The notes: a model not told the origin generated them from the sequence alone. DNA of 64,000 nt from Algicola sagamiensis DSM 14643 (GCF_000374485.1 NZ_KB894493.1:186001-250000), one strand, 5' to 3'; shown: positions 36,598 through 46,734, counted from the first letter of the stretch. Numbers and translations are program-made.

Positions 36598-36959
36598 GTG
36601 CTCGATTTCGTTCTTACCAAACGTGATGCACGTCTGTATCCATAAATTCTAAATATAAAAATAGAATGCAACCCTTTGTACGACAAGATCATTTTTATTG
36701 TTCAAAAACAGGAACAACTGTAAAGCCGTCAAAGGCAGCGAGAACAGCTACTTTCCGCCTTACCACATGACATTGCTGCGAGATTTAACAATGCCAACAG
36801 TCACATCGAAGCCGAAAGCTCGAGTAGTGACACTCGCCCAGTGACCAACCATTGAATTAGGCAGAATAATATTTTCTATTTCATGCTGTTATGGGATGAA
36901 GTTCTACTGATAAAATACAAAAACAACATGAAAATTTATAACTAAATTGATTTATCACA
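36598..36959. other. Intergenic region, no feature seen
   Basis: 362 bases between divergent genes. I find no convincing coding frame, repeat or terminator here; it presumably carries both promoters. Confidence 0.4.
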
Positions 36960-37427
36960 ATGAAACTTGAAATAAACAACATCCCAATCAACACCATTCG
37001 TTCAAAAAAAACCTTGATTGGTGGAATTTTAGCCATCGCCAGCGTGACATTCAGCCCCAATACTCTTGCCAGCTGTGAAGAGTCCTCGACACAAACAAGC
37101 GAAGTCTATTGCACCGATTCGAATGGTGACACCTGGGGCTGGCTTCGATATCCTGATCAGCGTAAGTACACCGTTCAAGGCAGAAAAGGATCCACACAAA
37201 ATATGACTGGAACATTTATCAAATATCTTCGCGTATCCAGAGACGACTACACCCATTTAAAAGAAATGTGTGAATATGCTGCCTGGTTAGGTAATATCCC
37301 AGAAGCCGTCCTCCCAAGACCGGCTTGGGGCTGGAATCTAAGTTCATATATGTTTGCTGATGATTATGGATTAATACAAGATGGTGGACAGTACACAGAA
37401 TTTGATGGAAATACATTTTGTGACTAG
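36960..37427 (+). CDS. Hypothetical exported Cys-containing protein
   Basis: A 155-residue protein of unknown function. An extended N-region (about 18 residues) precedes a hydrophobic segment GGILAIASVTFSPNTLA with a likely cleavage site before SCEE. The mature part is about 118 residues, with four cysteines (SCEE, YCTD, MCEY, FCD) suited to two disulfides and many Trp/Tyr/Gly residues (DTWGWLRYPD, RPAWGWNLSSYMF). No clear ribosome site precedes the ATG. A secreted small protein is the best guess. Confidence 0.55.
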   Translation: MKLEINNIPINTIRSKKTLIGGILAIASVTFSPNTLASCEESSTQTSEVYCTDSNGDTWGWLRYPDQRKYTVQGRKGSTQNMTGTFIKYLRVSRDDYTHLKEMCEYAAWLGNIPEAVLPRPAWGWNLSSYMFADDYGLIQDGGQYTEFDGNTFCD

Positions 37428-37586
37428 GTCACGCCATTAGTGGCTGATTTTACCCGAGATATTTAAGATTTGTATCGCTAGAATGAAAAGACTGCGGTAC
37501 AATTAAAAAAGCATGCGCTATCCTGTATACACCTTGATCCTGGCCACTTTGAATACCAAGCATAAACGTGTTTCCCTTTGCTTGCT

Positions 37587-39632
37587 TTATTCATCATAAT
37601 ACCCAGATAGCCTCATTTGCAATTCAACGTGCTTCTGTGCTTTCTTCAGCGCAACATCTGCTGCAACCTTCCCTTGGATCACTTCTGAAATTTGCTGTCC
37701 AACATAATTGCCAATTGCTGGAAATTCTGGTATTTCGACAAACTGTATCCCTGAATATGGAACATCCCTCTTTTGTCCACCTTGCTTATTCGTATCAACA
37801 ATAGAGTCAAAAACAAGAGGGGCAAAAGGTGAAGCTTCAATATATGCTTTATTTTTGTAGGTAGATTTTCTGGTCCCCGGTGGTACAGAAGCCCATCCAT
37901 CATTGCTCGCAACAAGTTCAATATAATTTTTCGAAGTAGCCCAGGAAATAAACTGTTGAGCGATCGTTTTATGATTGGAAGACATCGGGATCGCAAGTGC
38001 CCAAGACCATAACCAATTTGCCCCTTCTGTAGTCACTGCAACTGGGGCTTTTACAACCGCAACATCTTGACTGACTTGAGACTTGTTTTTATGAAACAAT
38101 GTCCCTGCTGCGACTGTAGCATCTATCCAAATTCCACATTTGCCACTCAAAAAAAGTGCCAAATTTTCATTGTACCCATTATTTTCTGGATTAGGTGGGC
38201 CATATTTCGTAATCATTGTTTTATAGATTTTTAAGGCTTTTTTCCATGCATCAGAATCAATTTGAGGCTGCCACTTTTGATTGAACCATTGACCACCAAA
38301 TGTATTCACCATCGTTGTAAAAAACCCCATATTCTCACCCCAACCCGCTTTCCCTCTTAAGCACACCCCATAGATCTCTTTTTCTGGTTGATGGATTGTA
38401 TCTGCATAACTCAAGATTTCCCAATAAGTGGGCTCTGAGCTCATTCTTATTCCTGCTTTCTTAAAGAGGTCCTTTCGATAATATGTCATGGAGCTTTCTG
38501 CATAAAATGGGAGTGCATAGAGTTTATTTTGAAATGAAAGAGAGTGCTTGATTTTGTCAAAAATATCATTTAAATCATAGCTTTTTGGTAAATTTGAGAG
38601 GGGTGTAAGCCAATTGTTTTTTGACCAAACTGGGACTTCCAACATACCGATTGTCATGATGTCAAACTGCCCATCAGAGATTGCTAAGTCACTGAGTAGT
38701 CGTTTTCGAAGCGTACTCTCATTCATGATGCGCCAATCGATCTCAATATGCGGATTATCCGCTTCAAAAACTTCGGATAATTCTTGTAAACGCAGCATTT
38801 CTCGATTATTAACAGTGCCAATAATCAGCTTTTTCTTATCTTTTTTCTGCGCTCTGAAGGGATAAAAACCATGCTTCTCAATAATCTTTCTGAGTGTACC
38901 ATCCCTTCTCATCTCTGCTAGCCCTTGATTAAAGTCTTTGTTGATGGATGGGTGGCTCTGCGTATGCTTCGAAAAAGCGACATAAAATGAATTTTGAGCA
39001 TCAATTGGTTCAATAAAATCAAAATGGCCAATCAAGTGCGGCCGCTGGTTCGTAATAATGTCTCCAGCTGAATATTTATCAATCACGATAAAATCAACAG
39101 CTTCTTTTTCAAGGTTATCAATATTTTGCACGTCATTTGTCACAAACTCATTCTTCGTATATTGAAAGTAATCAAACCGCTGAGTAATTGGGTCACCTCG
39201 GATAATCCCAAATTTATATTGCTTTAACTGCTTCAAGTAGCTATCGAAAGAGTTTGATGTGTGGTTTGTAAAAGAGATATCCAGAGATTTTTTTTTCAGA
39301 AGGCCAATATGATCACCAGGAAATGGTGAAGAAAGTAAATAATGCTTCATATCCGTTTTTCGATCATAGGATGGCACAAAACCGTCCATCGCTCCTTGTT
39401 TGACAAGTCGTTGTGCTCTTGCCAAAGTCACAAACTCAATTTTAACTTCGTAATTTACGCGTTGAAATGCTTCTTTGATGACCTCAATCACATACCCATT
39501 GCCGGGCAATTGTGCGCCTAGATAAGGTTCTCTTTCAATGGAAGCAATCTTAACTTTTCCTTGAGCCAATGCCTCGCAAGTGACCAGGAAAACAATCATC
39601 GTATAAATAAGAAAAGCTTTTATATGTAGCAA
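37587..39632 (-). CDS. Double periplasmic binding protein: family 3 fused to family 1 (sugar type)
   Basis: A 681-residue protein with a signal peptide (FLIYTMIVFLVTCEALAQG). Residues about 25-265 are a family-3 (amino-acid-type) binding domain (VKIASIEREPYLGAQLPGNG, ALARAQRLVKQG-like helix, GIIRGDPITQRFDYF). After a KKDKKK linker, residues about 272-681 are a family-1 extracellular binding domain (IDWRIMNESTLRKRLLSDLA, YALPFYAESSMTYYRKDLF, ANWLWSWALAIP). The two families normally serve different ABC importers, and no permease is nearby. The fusion is unusual; a sensor or dual-ligand role is possible. Confidence 0.82.
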   Translation of the reverse strand: MLHIKAFLIYTMIVFLVTCEALAQGKVKIASIEREPYLGAQLPGNGYVIEVIKEAFQRVNYEVKIEFVTLARAQRLVKQGAMDGFVPSYDRKTDMKHYLLSSPFPGDHIGLLKKKSLDISFTNHTSNSFDSYLKQLKQYKFGIIRGDPITQRFDYFQYTKNEFVTNDVQNIDNLEKEAVDFIVIDKYSAGDIITNQRPHLIGHFDFIEPIDAQNSFYVAFSKHTQSHPSINKDFNQGLAEMRRDGTLRKIIEKHGFYPFRAQKKDKKKLIIGTVNNREMLRLQELSEVFEADNPHIEIDWRIMNESTLRKRLLSDLAISDGQFDIMTIGMLEVPVWSKNNWLTPLSNLPKSYDLNDIFDKIKHSLSFQNKLYALPFYAESSMTYYRKDLFKKAGIRMSSEPTYWEILSYADTIHQPEKEIYGVCLRGKAGWGENMGFFTTMVNTFGGQWFNQKWQPQIDSDAWKKALKIYKTMITKYGPPNPENNGYNENLALFLSGKCGIWIDATVAAGTLFHKNKSQVSQDVAVVKAPVAVTTEGANWLWSWALAIPMSSNHKTIAQQFISWATSKNYIELVASNDGWASVPPGTRKSTYKNKAYIEASPFAPLVFDSIVDTNKQGGQKRDVPYSGIQFVEIPEFPAIGNYVGQQISEVIQGKVAADVALKKAQKHVELQMRLSGYYDE

Positions 39633-39989
39633 CTTGGCGATTCTATGATGGACTATTCGTTATTAGGAGGTTAGTTCAACATTCAGGACTTTGCTGTATC
39701 CATAAAAATGGGTCGAACTCCCTTTACCAAATACAGGAGCATAAAGTGCGATGATGACATCGCTCCATAGAACGATGCTGACGATGAATGCAAGCCTTTA
39801 ATGGCCAATAGAGATACTACTCAGTATACCTGTTGCTATCGACTTGTACTTACCATGAAGAGAAACACATTTTTGTTTGTTGACTATGTCTTCACGCAGA
39901 TCCAGAACCAAATATGAGTTGTTTTCGATTGGATAGACTCGAATATGATGTCCCCTGTAACATTGTTACAGGGGCAAATTTAAAGATGC
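39633..39989. other. Intergenic region, mostly featureless
   Basis: 357 bases without a convincing gene. Apart from the hairpin at 39952-39974 I see nothing. Short plus-strand frames here look random. Confidence 0.4.
39952..39974. terminator. Hairpin downstream of trhO
   Basis: Perfect 9-base stem CCCCTGTAA / TTACAGGGG with a 5-base loop, 16 bases past the trhO stop on the minus strand; no T-run, so termination is probable but not certain. Confidence 0.55.
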
Positions 39990-40910
39990 TTATGATGCGC
40001 GCTTGCCATCGCGGATATGTTGCGTACCACGCTTTTTGGCAAGCTCCATTTGTTTTTCACGCTCAGCAAAGTTTGCTTTTTGTGCTTCCGTTGTCTTCTC
40101 AATACAATGCGGACAACTCACACCCTTCAGATAAGAATCCGCTTGCATTTCTTCTTCAGTGAGTGGCATACGGCATGCATAGCATTGATCGTAGCTGCCC
40201 TGCTCTAAGCCGTGCTTTACAGAAACACGCTGATCGAAGACAAAACACTCGCCTTCCCACATACTGTCTTCTTCTGGTACTTCTTCAAGATACTTCAGAA
40301 TTCCGCCTTCAAGGTGATATACCTCTTCGAAGCCTTTTTCTTTGAGTAAAGCTGTGGACTTTTCACAACGGATACCGCCTGTACAGTACATGGCAACTTT
40401 CTTGTGCTTTTTCGTATCTAGGTTTTCATCTACCCAGTCTGGGAATTCACGGAAGTTTGTTGTCAGTGGATCAACTGCACCTTTAAATGTACCGATTGCC
40501 ACTTCGTAGTCGTTACGGGTGTCAACAAGCACGACTTCAGGGTCAGAAATTAAATCATTCCATTCGTCCGGTTTAATATACGTCCCAACAATAAGGTTTG
40601 GATCGATACCTTCCACACCCATGGTCACGATTTCTTTTTTAAGTTTTACTTTCGTGCGGTAGAAGGCTTGTTCATCACTGTGGGATTCTTTATGAGTTAA
40701 ATCAGCTAAGCGGGCGTCACTTTTTAACCATGCAAGTACAGCATCAATGCCAGCACGAGGACCACAAATAGTCCCGTTGATCCCTTCTTCAGCCAATAAT
40801 AAAGTACCTTTTACTTCGTTATCAGCCATTGTTTGATACAAAGGGTCACGTAAAGCGACATAATCTTCTAAACGAACAAACTTATATAAAGCAGCAACTA
40901 CAAAATTCAT
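39990..40910 (-). CDS. trhO: tRNA uridine(34) hydroxylase (rhodanese-type)
   Basis: A 306-residue protein of the YceA/TrhO family, which hydroxylates U34 of certain tRNAs to ho5U using O2. The rhodanese domain (about 120-215) has the cysteine in [12 protein letters not shown]. The N-terminal acylphosphatase-like part ([13 protein letters not shown]) and a C-terminal zinc-like cluster (CYACR, then CPHC) are typical. Length fits. It is a single gene with its own downstream hairpin. Confidence 0.95.
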   Translation of the reverse strand: MNFVVAALYKFVRLEDYVALRDPLYQTMADNEVKGTLLLAEEGINGTICGPRAGIDAVLAWLKSDARLADLTHKESHSDEQAFYRTKVKLKKEIVTMGVEGIDPNLIVGTYIKPDEWNDLISDPEVVLVDTRNDYEVAIGTFKGAVDPLTTNFREFPDWVDENLDTKKHKKVAMYCTGGIRCEKSTALLKEKGFEEVYHLEGGILKYLEEVPEEDSMWEGECFVFDQRVSVKHGLEQGSYDQCYACRMPLTEEEMQADSYLKGVSCPHCIEKTTEAQKANFAEREKQMELAKKRGTQHIRDGKRAS

Positions 40911-40997
40911 CTTTTACTCCAGATACGGTTGGATCGTAAATCCAATGCCAGAAACTACCCCCATAAAGAATTCATGGGGATGAATAAAGTCGGCACA

Positions 40998-41582
40998 TTA
41001 TACATAAACTTCTTCGGAGGTAAAGGTGGGTAGGTTTTGTGTTTGATATAGCGCAAGTAATTGCCCGGAATGGGTCAAATCATGTGAATGCACAGATAAT
41101 TCGTCACCATCTAAGGTAATTTGCCAGTCAATGCGTTTTTCAAGATGCGCTGCAAGTTCCTGAACTAACAACATATCAACAAAGAAAGCATTCACCCCAA
41201 CATTTTGGTTTTGGAGCAATTGATTCATTTCGGCTAACCCTTCGTCGTTCGCCTCATGGATCAGGATGACAAAAAATTCAGAGAGACGTTTCGCACGCTT
41301 GATATGCTTCAAATTAGGAATACCAACTTCTAACCAAACTTTATATTCATATTGATCGTCGATCATATTATTTACTGCAACCGCTGGTTCGTTGCCATGA
41401 CAAACTGAATTAAAGTGACCATGGAATTGACAGATAATAGAAAAGCCAAGTAAACGTGTCACAAAATGAGTATCTGTCTCAGACGGATGCCGAGAAAGCT
41501 TCAAATGATGATTCGCATAAAATTGTGAATTTAAGTCCGAAACACTTAAATATGCATTAAAGACGCGAGATTTATCACTCAT
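40998..41582 (-). CDS. YaeQ-family protein
   Basis: A 194-residue protein matching YaeQ by start and order of motifs: VFNAYLSVSDLNSQFYANHHLKLSRHPSETDTHFV-type opening (read as separate strands), then VWLEVGIPNLKHIKRA in place of WIELGLPDERRIKKA. YaeQ has a PD-(D/E)XK nuclease-like fold of unclear role. The E in WLEVG and K in HIKRA would be the fold's active-site residues. Confidence 0.88.
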   Translation of the reverse strand: MSDKSRVFNAYLSVSDLNSQFYANHHLKLSRHPSETDTHFVTRLLGFSIICQFHGHFNSVCHGNEPAVAVNNMIDDQYEYKVWLEVGIPNLKHIKRAKRLSEFFVILIHEANDEGLAEMNQLLQNQNVGVNAFFVDMLLVQELAAHLEKRIDWQITLDGDELSVHSHDLTHSGQLLALYQTQNLPTFTSEEVYV

Positions 41583-41849
41583 GACTCTATCTCCCCTTCA
41601 CCTTCAGTATAATCGAGATGTGAAGATACAAGGAACATAAATAGGAACCGCAGCTCTATTTTCACTCAAACTGCCCTTCATTTCGTCGAGCAAGCACTCT
41701 AATCGGCTATTGTGCACGCAAATAATCGCACTTTTTCATAAATAATTTGGCTTTTCTTCGCCGTTAAATTATGTTTGTCGAGTTATACTGCGTACTTATA
41801 CACCAATAATCGGTACGCTCATGAACAACAATAAGTGAAGGACTGTATT

Positions 41850-43568
41850 TTGAAAAAAATAACCGTACTATTAATTACCCTCTCCATGTGGATGAATCCA
41901 TATGCGATGGCGACTGAAAGCGCAATCTTCAGTCAGATGGACATCAGCCAGCCAATTTGGGCGAAAAAAGGCATGGTGGCCAGCCAGGAAGCAACAGCTT
42001 CAAAAGTCGGTCTGGATATCCTGAAGCAAGGTGGTAATGCTGTCGATGCGGCTGTCGCTGTCGGCTTTACCCTTGCTGTAACACTACCACGTGCAGGAAA
42101 CCTGGGAGGCGGCGGCTTCATGATGGTTTACCTGAAAAAAGAAAATAAAGCTGTTGCAATTGACTACCGTGAAGTTGCACCACTAACTGCTCACCGTGAT
42201 ATTTTCCTCGATAAAGATGGCAACCCAGATTCTGTGCTTTCTCGTTATCATGGCCTTGCAGTTGGCGTCCCTGGAACAGTCATGGGTATGGAACATGCGC
42301 TAAAGAAATACGGCACCATGACCCTAGCACAAGTCATGGCACCAGCAATCAAGCTTGCTGAAGAAGGTTTCCCAATGACCAGCGACCTGTCCAACTCTCT
42401 AAAAGGGTTGCACAAGCGCCTCACAAAATTCCCATCAGCAAAGCGCATATTCTACAAGAAAGACGGCAGCTTCTATGAAGCAGGTGAGATCTGGAAACAA
42501 CCAGAGCTTGCAAAAACAATGAAGAAAATCGCGAAGAACGGTAGCAAAGCTTTTTATGAAGGTGAAGTTGCAGAGAAAATCGTGAAATCAGTCACTGAGG
42601 CTGGCGGTTTAATGTCAATGAAAGACTTGGCTACTTACCAAGTCAAAGAACGTGCTCCGGTTGAAGGCGAATACAAAGGGCATCGTGTCATCTCTATGCC
42701 ACCACCATCTTCTGGTGGTATCCATATTATTCAGATGCTGAATATGCTTAAAGCATATCCACTTTCAGATTATGGTCACAACAGCGCGCAAAGTATTCAT
42801 ACAATGGCAGAAGTCATGAAGCGTGCTTATGCAGACCGTAGTGAATATCTTGGTGATCCAGACTTCACAAAAGTTCCAGTGACTGGTTTAACTTCTCAGA
42901 AGTATGCTGACTCTCTTCGCAAGACAATCAGCCAAGATAAAGCGACGCCAAGTAAAGACATTCGTCATGGCAACCCAGCACCATACGAAAGTAACGAGAC
43001 AACACACTACTCTGTTGTTGACCGTTTTGGTAACGCTGTATCCAACACTTACACGCTAAACTTCAGCTACGGCTCTGGTTTGGTTGCTGATGGTGCAGGC
43101 TTCCTATTGAACAACGAAATGGATGACTTCTCTGCAAAACCTGGCGTTCCAAATGCTTACGGCCTGATTGGCGGTGATGCAAACGCAGTTGGCCCCAAGA
43201 AGCGCCCTCTTAGCTCAATGAGTCCAACGATTGTAGTGAAAAACAACCAGCCATTCCTTGTCACAGGAAGCCCAGGTGGTTCACGTATTATCACAACAAC
43301 CTTGCAAATGATCCTCAACGTCATTGACCATCAAATGAATGTTTCTGAAGCAACGCAAGCTTCACGTATTCATCACCAGTGGTTACCGGATGAAATCCGT
43401 GTTGAAAAAGGCATTAGCCCTGACACACTTAAACTTTTGAAAGCAAAAGGCCAAAACGTCAAGGTGAAAGCTGCAATGGGGAGTACACAGTCGATTATGG
43501 TGACAGAGCAAGGTTTATTCGGTGCGTCTGATCCACGTCGTTCAGGCTCAATGACTGTTGGTTATTAA
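41850..43568 (+). CDS. ggt: Gamma-glutamyltransferase
   Basis: A 572-residue periplasmic enzyme that cleaves gamma-glutamyl bonds of glutathione and transfers the glutamyl group. Signal peptide: KKITVLLITLSMWMNPYAMA. The precursor self-cleaves before the catalytic threonine in NETTHYSVVD near residue 385; the substrate motif GSPGGSRIITT lies near 470. Start is taken as TTG 41850 because AAGGA lies 7 bases upstream and the residues after it form a clean signal peptide; GTG 41835 would precede the ribosome site. A strong terminator follows. Confidence 0.93.
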   Translation: MKKITVLLITLSMWMNPYAMATESAIFSQMDISQPIWAKKGMVASQEATASKVGLDILKQGGNAVDAAVAVGFTLAVTLPRAGNLGGGGFMMVYLKKENKAVAIDYREVAPLTAHRDIFLDKDGNPDSVLSRYHGLAVGVPGTVMGMEHALKKYGTMTLAQVMAPAIKLAEEGFPMTSDLSNSLKGLHKRLTKFPSAKRIFYKKDGSFYEAGEIWKQPELAKTMKKIAKNGSKAFYEGEVAEKIVKSVTEAGGLMSMKDLATYQVKERAPVEGEYKGHRVISMPPPSSGGIHIIQMLNMLKAYPLSDYGHNSAQSIHTMAEVMKRAYADRSEYLGDPDFTKVPVTGLTSQKYADSLRKTISQDKATPSKDIRHGNPAPYESNETTHYSVVDRFGNAVSNTYTLNFSYGSGLVADGAGFLLNNEMDDFSAKPGVPNAYGLIGGDANAVGPKKRPLSSMSPTIVVKNNQPFLVTGSPGGSRIITTTLQMILNVIDHQMNVSEATQASRIHHQWLPDEIRVEKGISPDTLKLLKAKGQNVKVKAAMGSTQSIMVTEQGLFGASDPRRSGSMTVGY

Positions 43569-43597
43569 TCAATACCAATTGCACTAATTGAATTTGT

Positions 43598-43635
43598 GAA
43601 ATGCCAATCCAACTGCGATTGGCATTTCTTTTTTT
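43598..43635 (+). terminator. Terminator of ggt
   Basis: Perfect 12-base stem GAAATGCCAATC / GATTGGCATTTC with a 7-base loop followed by seven T. Confidence 0.95.
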
Positions 43636-43657
43636 CTACAAGTAAATATTCAACGCC

Positions 43658-44173
43658 CTATTCTTCTGGCGAATCACCAAGCGGTGCTTCTGCAAACCGG
43701 CCATCTTCCAGACCAACATAAATCAATAGTAATTCAATATACGGACGATCATCTTTGTCTTTTCTTTCAGCTTGATTGAGACAACGAGGATCATCATCCT
43801 TTGGACGCTTTGCGATAACATGGACAACTTTATCAGCACGATTATCACTTGTGACATCGACAAAATGAGCACTACGGCGGGAGTGTTTGGGAAGTCCTAC
43901 GACTTTATGTGCCAGTCCTTCATCTGCAAATGATCCATCTCCACGACCTAAAAACGTTTTTGAAGCAGCGTTATGGTTCCATTTGATCAAGTCCTGAGCA
44001 CCATCACCATTGACATCCGCAAAGCGGACACCAAACCCTTTGTGGTGATGTTTGGGTGGCGGTGACTTTTCCAAACAGGGATCGTCCTGAGAAACAGCCA
44101 AAGCCTGACTGGAAAAGACATGTGCCGAAAATAATAAACTACATGCAATAGAGTTGAGTGTGATACGTTTCAT
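43658..44173 (-). CDS. Secreted FG-GAP/VCBS-like repeat protein
   Basis: A 171-residue protein with signal peptide (SIACSLLFSAHVFSSQALA). Two repeats follow: VRFADVNGDGAQDLIKWN, a calcium-binding FG-GAP type loop, and HFVDVTSDNRADKVVHVIA. A charged C-terminus follows. Such repeats form beta-propeller blades, but only two are present, far fewer than a full propeller, so it may be a truncated relative. GGAG lies 6 bases before the ATG. Function unknown. Confidence 0.75.
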   Translation of the reverse strand: MKRITLNSIACSLLFSAHVFSSQALAVSQDDPCLEKSPPPKHHHKGFGVRFADVNGDGAQDLIKWNHNAASKTFLGRGDGSFADEGLAHKVVGLPKHSRRSAHFVDVTSDNRADKVVHVIAKRPKDDDPRCLNQAERKDKDDRPYIELLLIYVGLEDGRFAEAPLGDSPEE

Positions 44174-44340
44174 TTCTTTTCTCCATTAAACCGTGAATTC
44201 ATTAGAGTCCCCTTCGTGAATGTCGCGACCCGCAAGCATTTTCGAAAGAAAAGTAGACCCTACATTCCGTTACGTCCCCGTAATTTGACACAAGAAAATG
44301 AATGTTAATAATACTTAATTACTATATAAATAGAATGATC

Positions 44341-44627
44341 TATTATTGCACAGTGCGGTTCTTGGATTGGGTTCGTATTGACGCAGATACAACGGAAAAA
44401 ACAACCACTGCGAAAATGAAAATTGCAGCAACAAATAATAATGGTTTTACATCCAGTATGAATGTTGATATCAATCAAAGATCATTTCTTATGGAACAAA
44501 TACTCCTGGTACAGACAATACTGAAACGCCAAAGGCAAAGGCAAAGAAAGATGACGGTGGTGGTGCATTGTTCCACATGATTGCAGGCTTGTTCATACTT
44601 ATTGGTCTACGTCGCCGTAAGTTCTAA
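44341..44627 (+). pseudogene. Remnant of a GlyGly-CTERM surface protein
   Basis: One frame gives VRIDADTTEKTTTAKMKIAA and on to TSSMNVDIN, then is lost. After a shift near 44475 another frame gives YGTNTPGTDNTETPKAKAKK, DDGGGALFHMIAGLFILIGL and RRRKF-stop. That end is a textbook GlyGly-CTERM sorting tail (GGG, hydrophobic helix, Arg/Lys cluster), processed by rhombosortase in bacteria with that system. The 5' part is missing and a frameshift is present, so the gene is dead. A hairpin follows. The flanking 44174-44756 gap has no intact gene. Confidence 0.75.
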
Positions 44628-44640
44628 GAACTTTCCTCTC

Positions 44641-44670
44641 TATCCCCCCTGATTCTCATCGGGGGGATAT
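44641..44670. terminator. Hairpin after the GlyGly-CTERM remnant
   Basis: Stem TATCCCCCC / GGGGGGATA flanking a 12-base loop (44641-44670), followed by a weak TTTACTTTT tail. Confidence 0.65.
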
Positions 44671-44756
44671 TTACTTTTAGTACACTACTTTTAGAACAGT
44701 CATCAATTGTTAGTTTCAACAATCATTCCTTTGCCATATACCACTGTCAAATGCCC

Positions 44757-45950
44757 TTAAGTCCGAAACAACACACTCTCTTTCTGGAACAGTCGAACAC
44801 AAAAGAACACCGATGCTACAGCTAATGCCAATGTAGAGCTAAAAATCAGCATCATCATATTCATTTCAAGTGTGCCCTTCATCAGCTCCTTCGTTGCAAG
44901 GGCAGTGTTAAGAATAGGGACCATGGCCGAGGATGCATCCATTTCAAAACCTGGGATCATCGCCACATAGGGTAAGAACAAAATCGGCAAAGCAACATTG
45001 CTATGATAGTTTTGTGCCTCTTTGTAATTCTTCGCGTAAATAGACAGTGCGCAAAGAATACTTGCAAAGACTGCAGCTAATGGAAGCATCAGCACGTAAA
45101 GCTGAATCACATCACTTGCAGAAAATTGGGTCAAAATCACTTGGACCTTTTGTATATCAAATACAGACGCAGCGATATTTGACCAAAATAACATATTCAA
45201 AATAGTCAGCGTAGTCGAAATGAGACCAGTAAACATCACTGTCATGAATTTCCCCATCACGATTGCAGTCCTTGAAGTGGGTGAAATCAGGAGCGTTTCC
45301 AATGTTCCTCTTTCTTTCTCCCCTGCCCCGATGTCCAACGCAGGGTAAGATGCACCCATAAAGCAGGAAGAAATAAGTAGCATTGCAATCACAGGCCCTG
45401 CAAGCTGACCAAACAATTCTCGCCCCTCAGACATATCTACTTCTTCAATCACAATTGGGTCAAGGATCGCGTGATGCTCTTTTTCATCAATCCCCTGAGC
45501 AAGAAGGAGCGATTGAGTAAGCTTTTGTTCGAAACCTTTTAGTGCAGTATGCAACTCTTTACTGAGGTATAATTCGTAGGTGCTCGATTCATCTCGAAAA
45601 ATTTTCCATTGATGCTGTGTTCCAGTCTTCTTCTTGGGTATAAATAATACTAAGTCAATTTTCCCTTCTCGAATTGCTGTTTTTGCCTCATCTTCACTTG
45701 AGAGCTGTAAATCGGATTTTTTGAACCGTTTGTGATAAAACATTTTTTTCTCAAAGTCTTCGAATCCCCCTTGAGAAATAATTTGATAAACAAATTCTTT
45801 TTGTTGCGCCTTGGCTTGTTGTTGCCCCGCAAATGCCGCTATCAAACCGAGAATAATCGGCATAATGATCATAGGAAGAAGCACAACCATGATGAGGGTT
45901 TTTCTGTCGCGTTGTAATTCTAAAATTTCCTTTTTAAATATCTGCCACAT
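44757..45950 (-). CDS. ABC-2 type exporter permease (NatB-like)
   Basis: A 397-residue membrane protein. It has a first helix (LIMVVLLPMIIMPIILGLIAAF, about 18-40), a large outside loop of about 150 residues and then five to six helices with ALDIGAGEKERGTLETLLISPTSR, the ABC-2 signature. Architecture matches NatB/CcmB-like sodium or drug exporters. It overlaps the ATPase gene by 17 bases. The substrate is not predictable; being 9 kb away it is not an obvious marinostatin exporter. Confidence 0.85.
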   Translation of the reverse strand: MWQIFKKEILELQRDRKTLIMVVLLPMIIMPIILGLIAAFAGQQQAKAQQKEFVYQIISQGGFEDFEKKMFYHKRFKKSDLQLSSEDEAKTAIREGKIDLVLFIPKKKTGTQHQWKIFRDESSTYELYLSKELHTALKGFEQKLTQSLLLAQGIDEKEHHAILDPIVIEEVDMSEGRELFGQLAGPVIAMLLISSCFMGASYPALDIGAGEKERGTLETLLISPTSRTAIVMGKFMTVMFTGLISTTLTILNMLFWSNIAASVFDIQKVQVILTQFSASDVIQLYVLMLPLAAVFASILCALSIYAKNYKEAQNYHSNVALPILFLPYVAMIPGFEMDASSAMVPILNTALATKELMKGTLEMNMMMLIFSSTLALAVASVFFCVRLFQKESVLFRT

Positions 45951-46734
45951 ACGAAGCTCCCTTATCCGCTAAAATATTCAAAAATGCGTTATTTAAATCA
46001 TCATCACGGCCAAATTCACGCATTGCAGCAAGTGTCCCTTCAAAAATAGTTTCGCCATACGCAATGATCACCACGCGATCGCACAATCGATCTACTTCAT
46101 CCATATGATGTGTAGAAAATAGAACCGGCGTCCCTTTTTGCTTCAACCCATCAATAAAATGGAGGACTGTCTGCTTTGCTAAAATATCAAGACCACTGGT
46201 TGGTTCATCCAAAATGACAACATCTGGGTCATGCATCAGGGCGCGTGCAATGGCCGTTTTTTGCTTCATTCCTGTTGAAAGAGAGCCTGCTCGTTTATCC
46301 GCAAACTCCAACATGTTTAATTCGCTCATCAGCGCATGGCTTTTTTGCGTTACGGCTTGCTGAGACATGCCGAATAGCTTTGCGTTGAATTCGATGTTTT
46401 CTTGCGTTGTTAAACGATCATAAAGACCTGTACTGGAAGAAAGAAAACCGATGCGACGACGTGCTTCGATTGGTTTTTGTAAGACATCCTGACCTGCAAT
46501 CCGAATGGTGCCTTGATCGGGTTTTAACGCTGTAGAGAGCATCCGAAGTGTTGTCGTTTTTCCTGCGCCATTAGGACCTAAAACCCCAATAACTTCACCC
46601 GGATCACAATGGAAAGATACATGACGTACAGAGTGAAAAGCAGTTTCACTATATCGAGGGTCAGATTTTTCTGAATCAGATAAACTCTTTTTTTTAATTT
46701 GAAATGCTTTCGCAAGTCCCATGACTTCCAACAT
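45934..46734 (-). CDS. ABC exporter ATPase (NatA-like)
   Basis: A 266-residue ATPase: Walker A LGPNGAGKTTTLRM (near 53-66), ABC signature LSTGMKQKTAIARAL, Walker B VVILDEPTSGLD, and H-loop FSTHHMDE. It partners the overlapping permease gene. The start is one base after the DUF3025 stop on the same strand, so the three genes may be one unit. Confidence 0.92.
   Translation of the reverse strand: MLEVMGLAKAFQIKKKSLSDSEKSDPRYSETAFHSVRHVSFHCDPGEVIGVLGPNGAGKTTTLRMLSTALKPDQGTIRIAGQDVLQKPIEARRRIGFLSSSTGLYDRLTTQENIEFNAKLFGMSQQAVTQKSHALMSELNMLEFADKRAGSLSTGMKQKTAIARALMHDPDVVILDEPTSGLDILAKQTVLHFIDGLKQKGTPVLFSTHHMDEVDRLCDRVVIIAYGETIFEGTLAAMREFGRDDDLNNAFLNILADKGASYVADI

Noticed and set aside
39914-40162. 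Plus-strand frame overlapping the trhO 3' end
   Set aside because: Mostly antisense to trhO and crossed by the trhO hairpin.
44757-46734. Marinostatin exporter
   Set aside because: The ABC-2 NatAB-type exporter is 9 kb away, lacks a C39 peptidase and groups with a DUF3025 gene; no support for the link.
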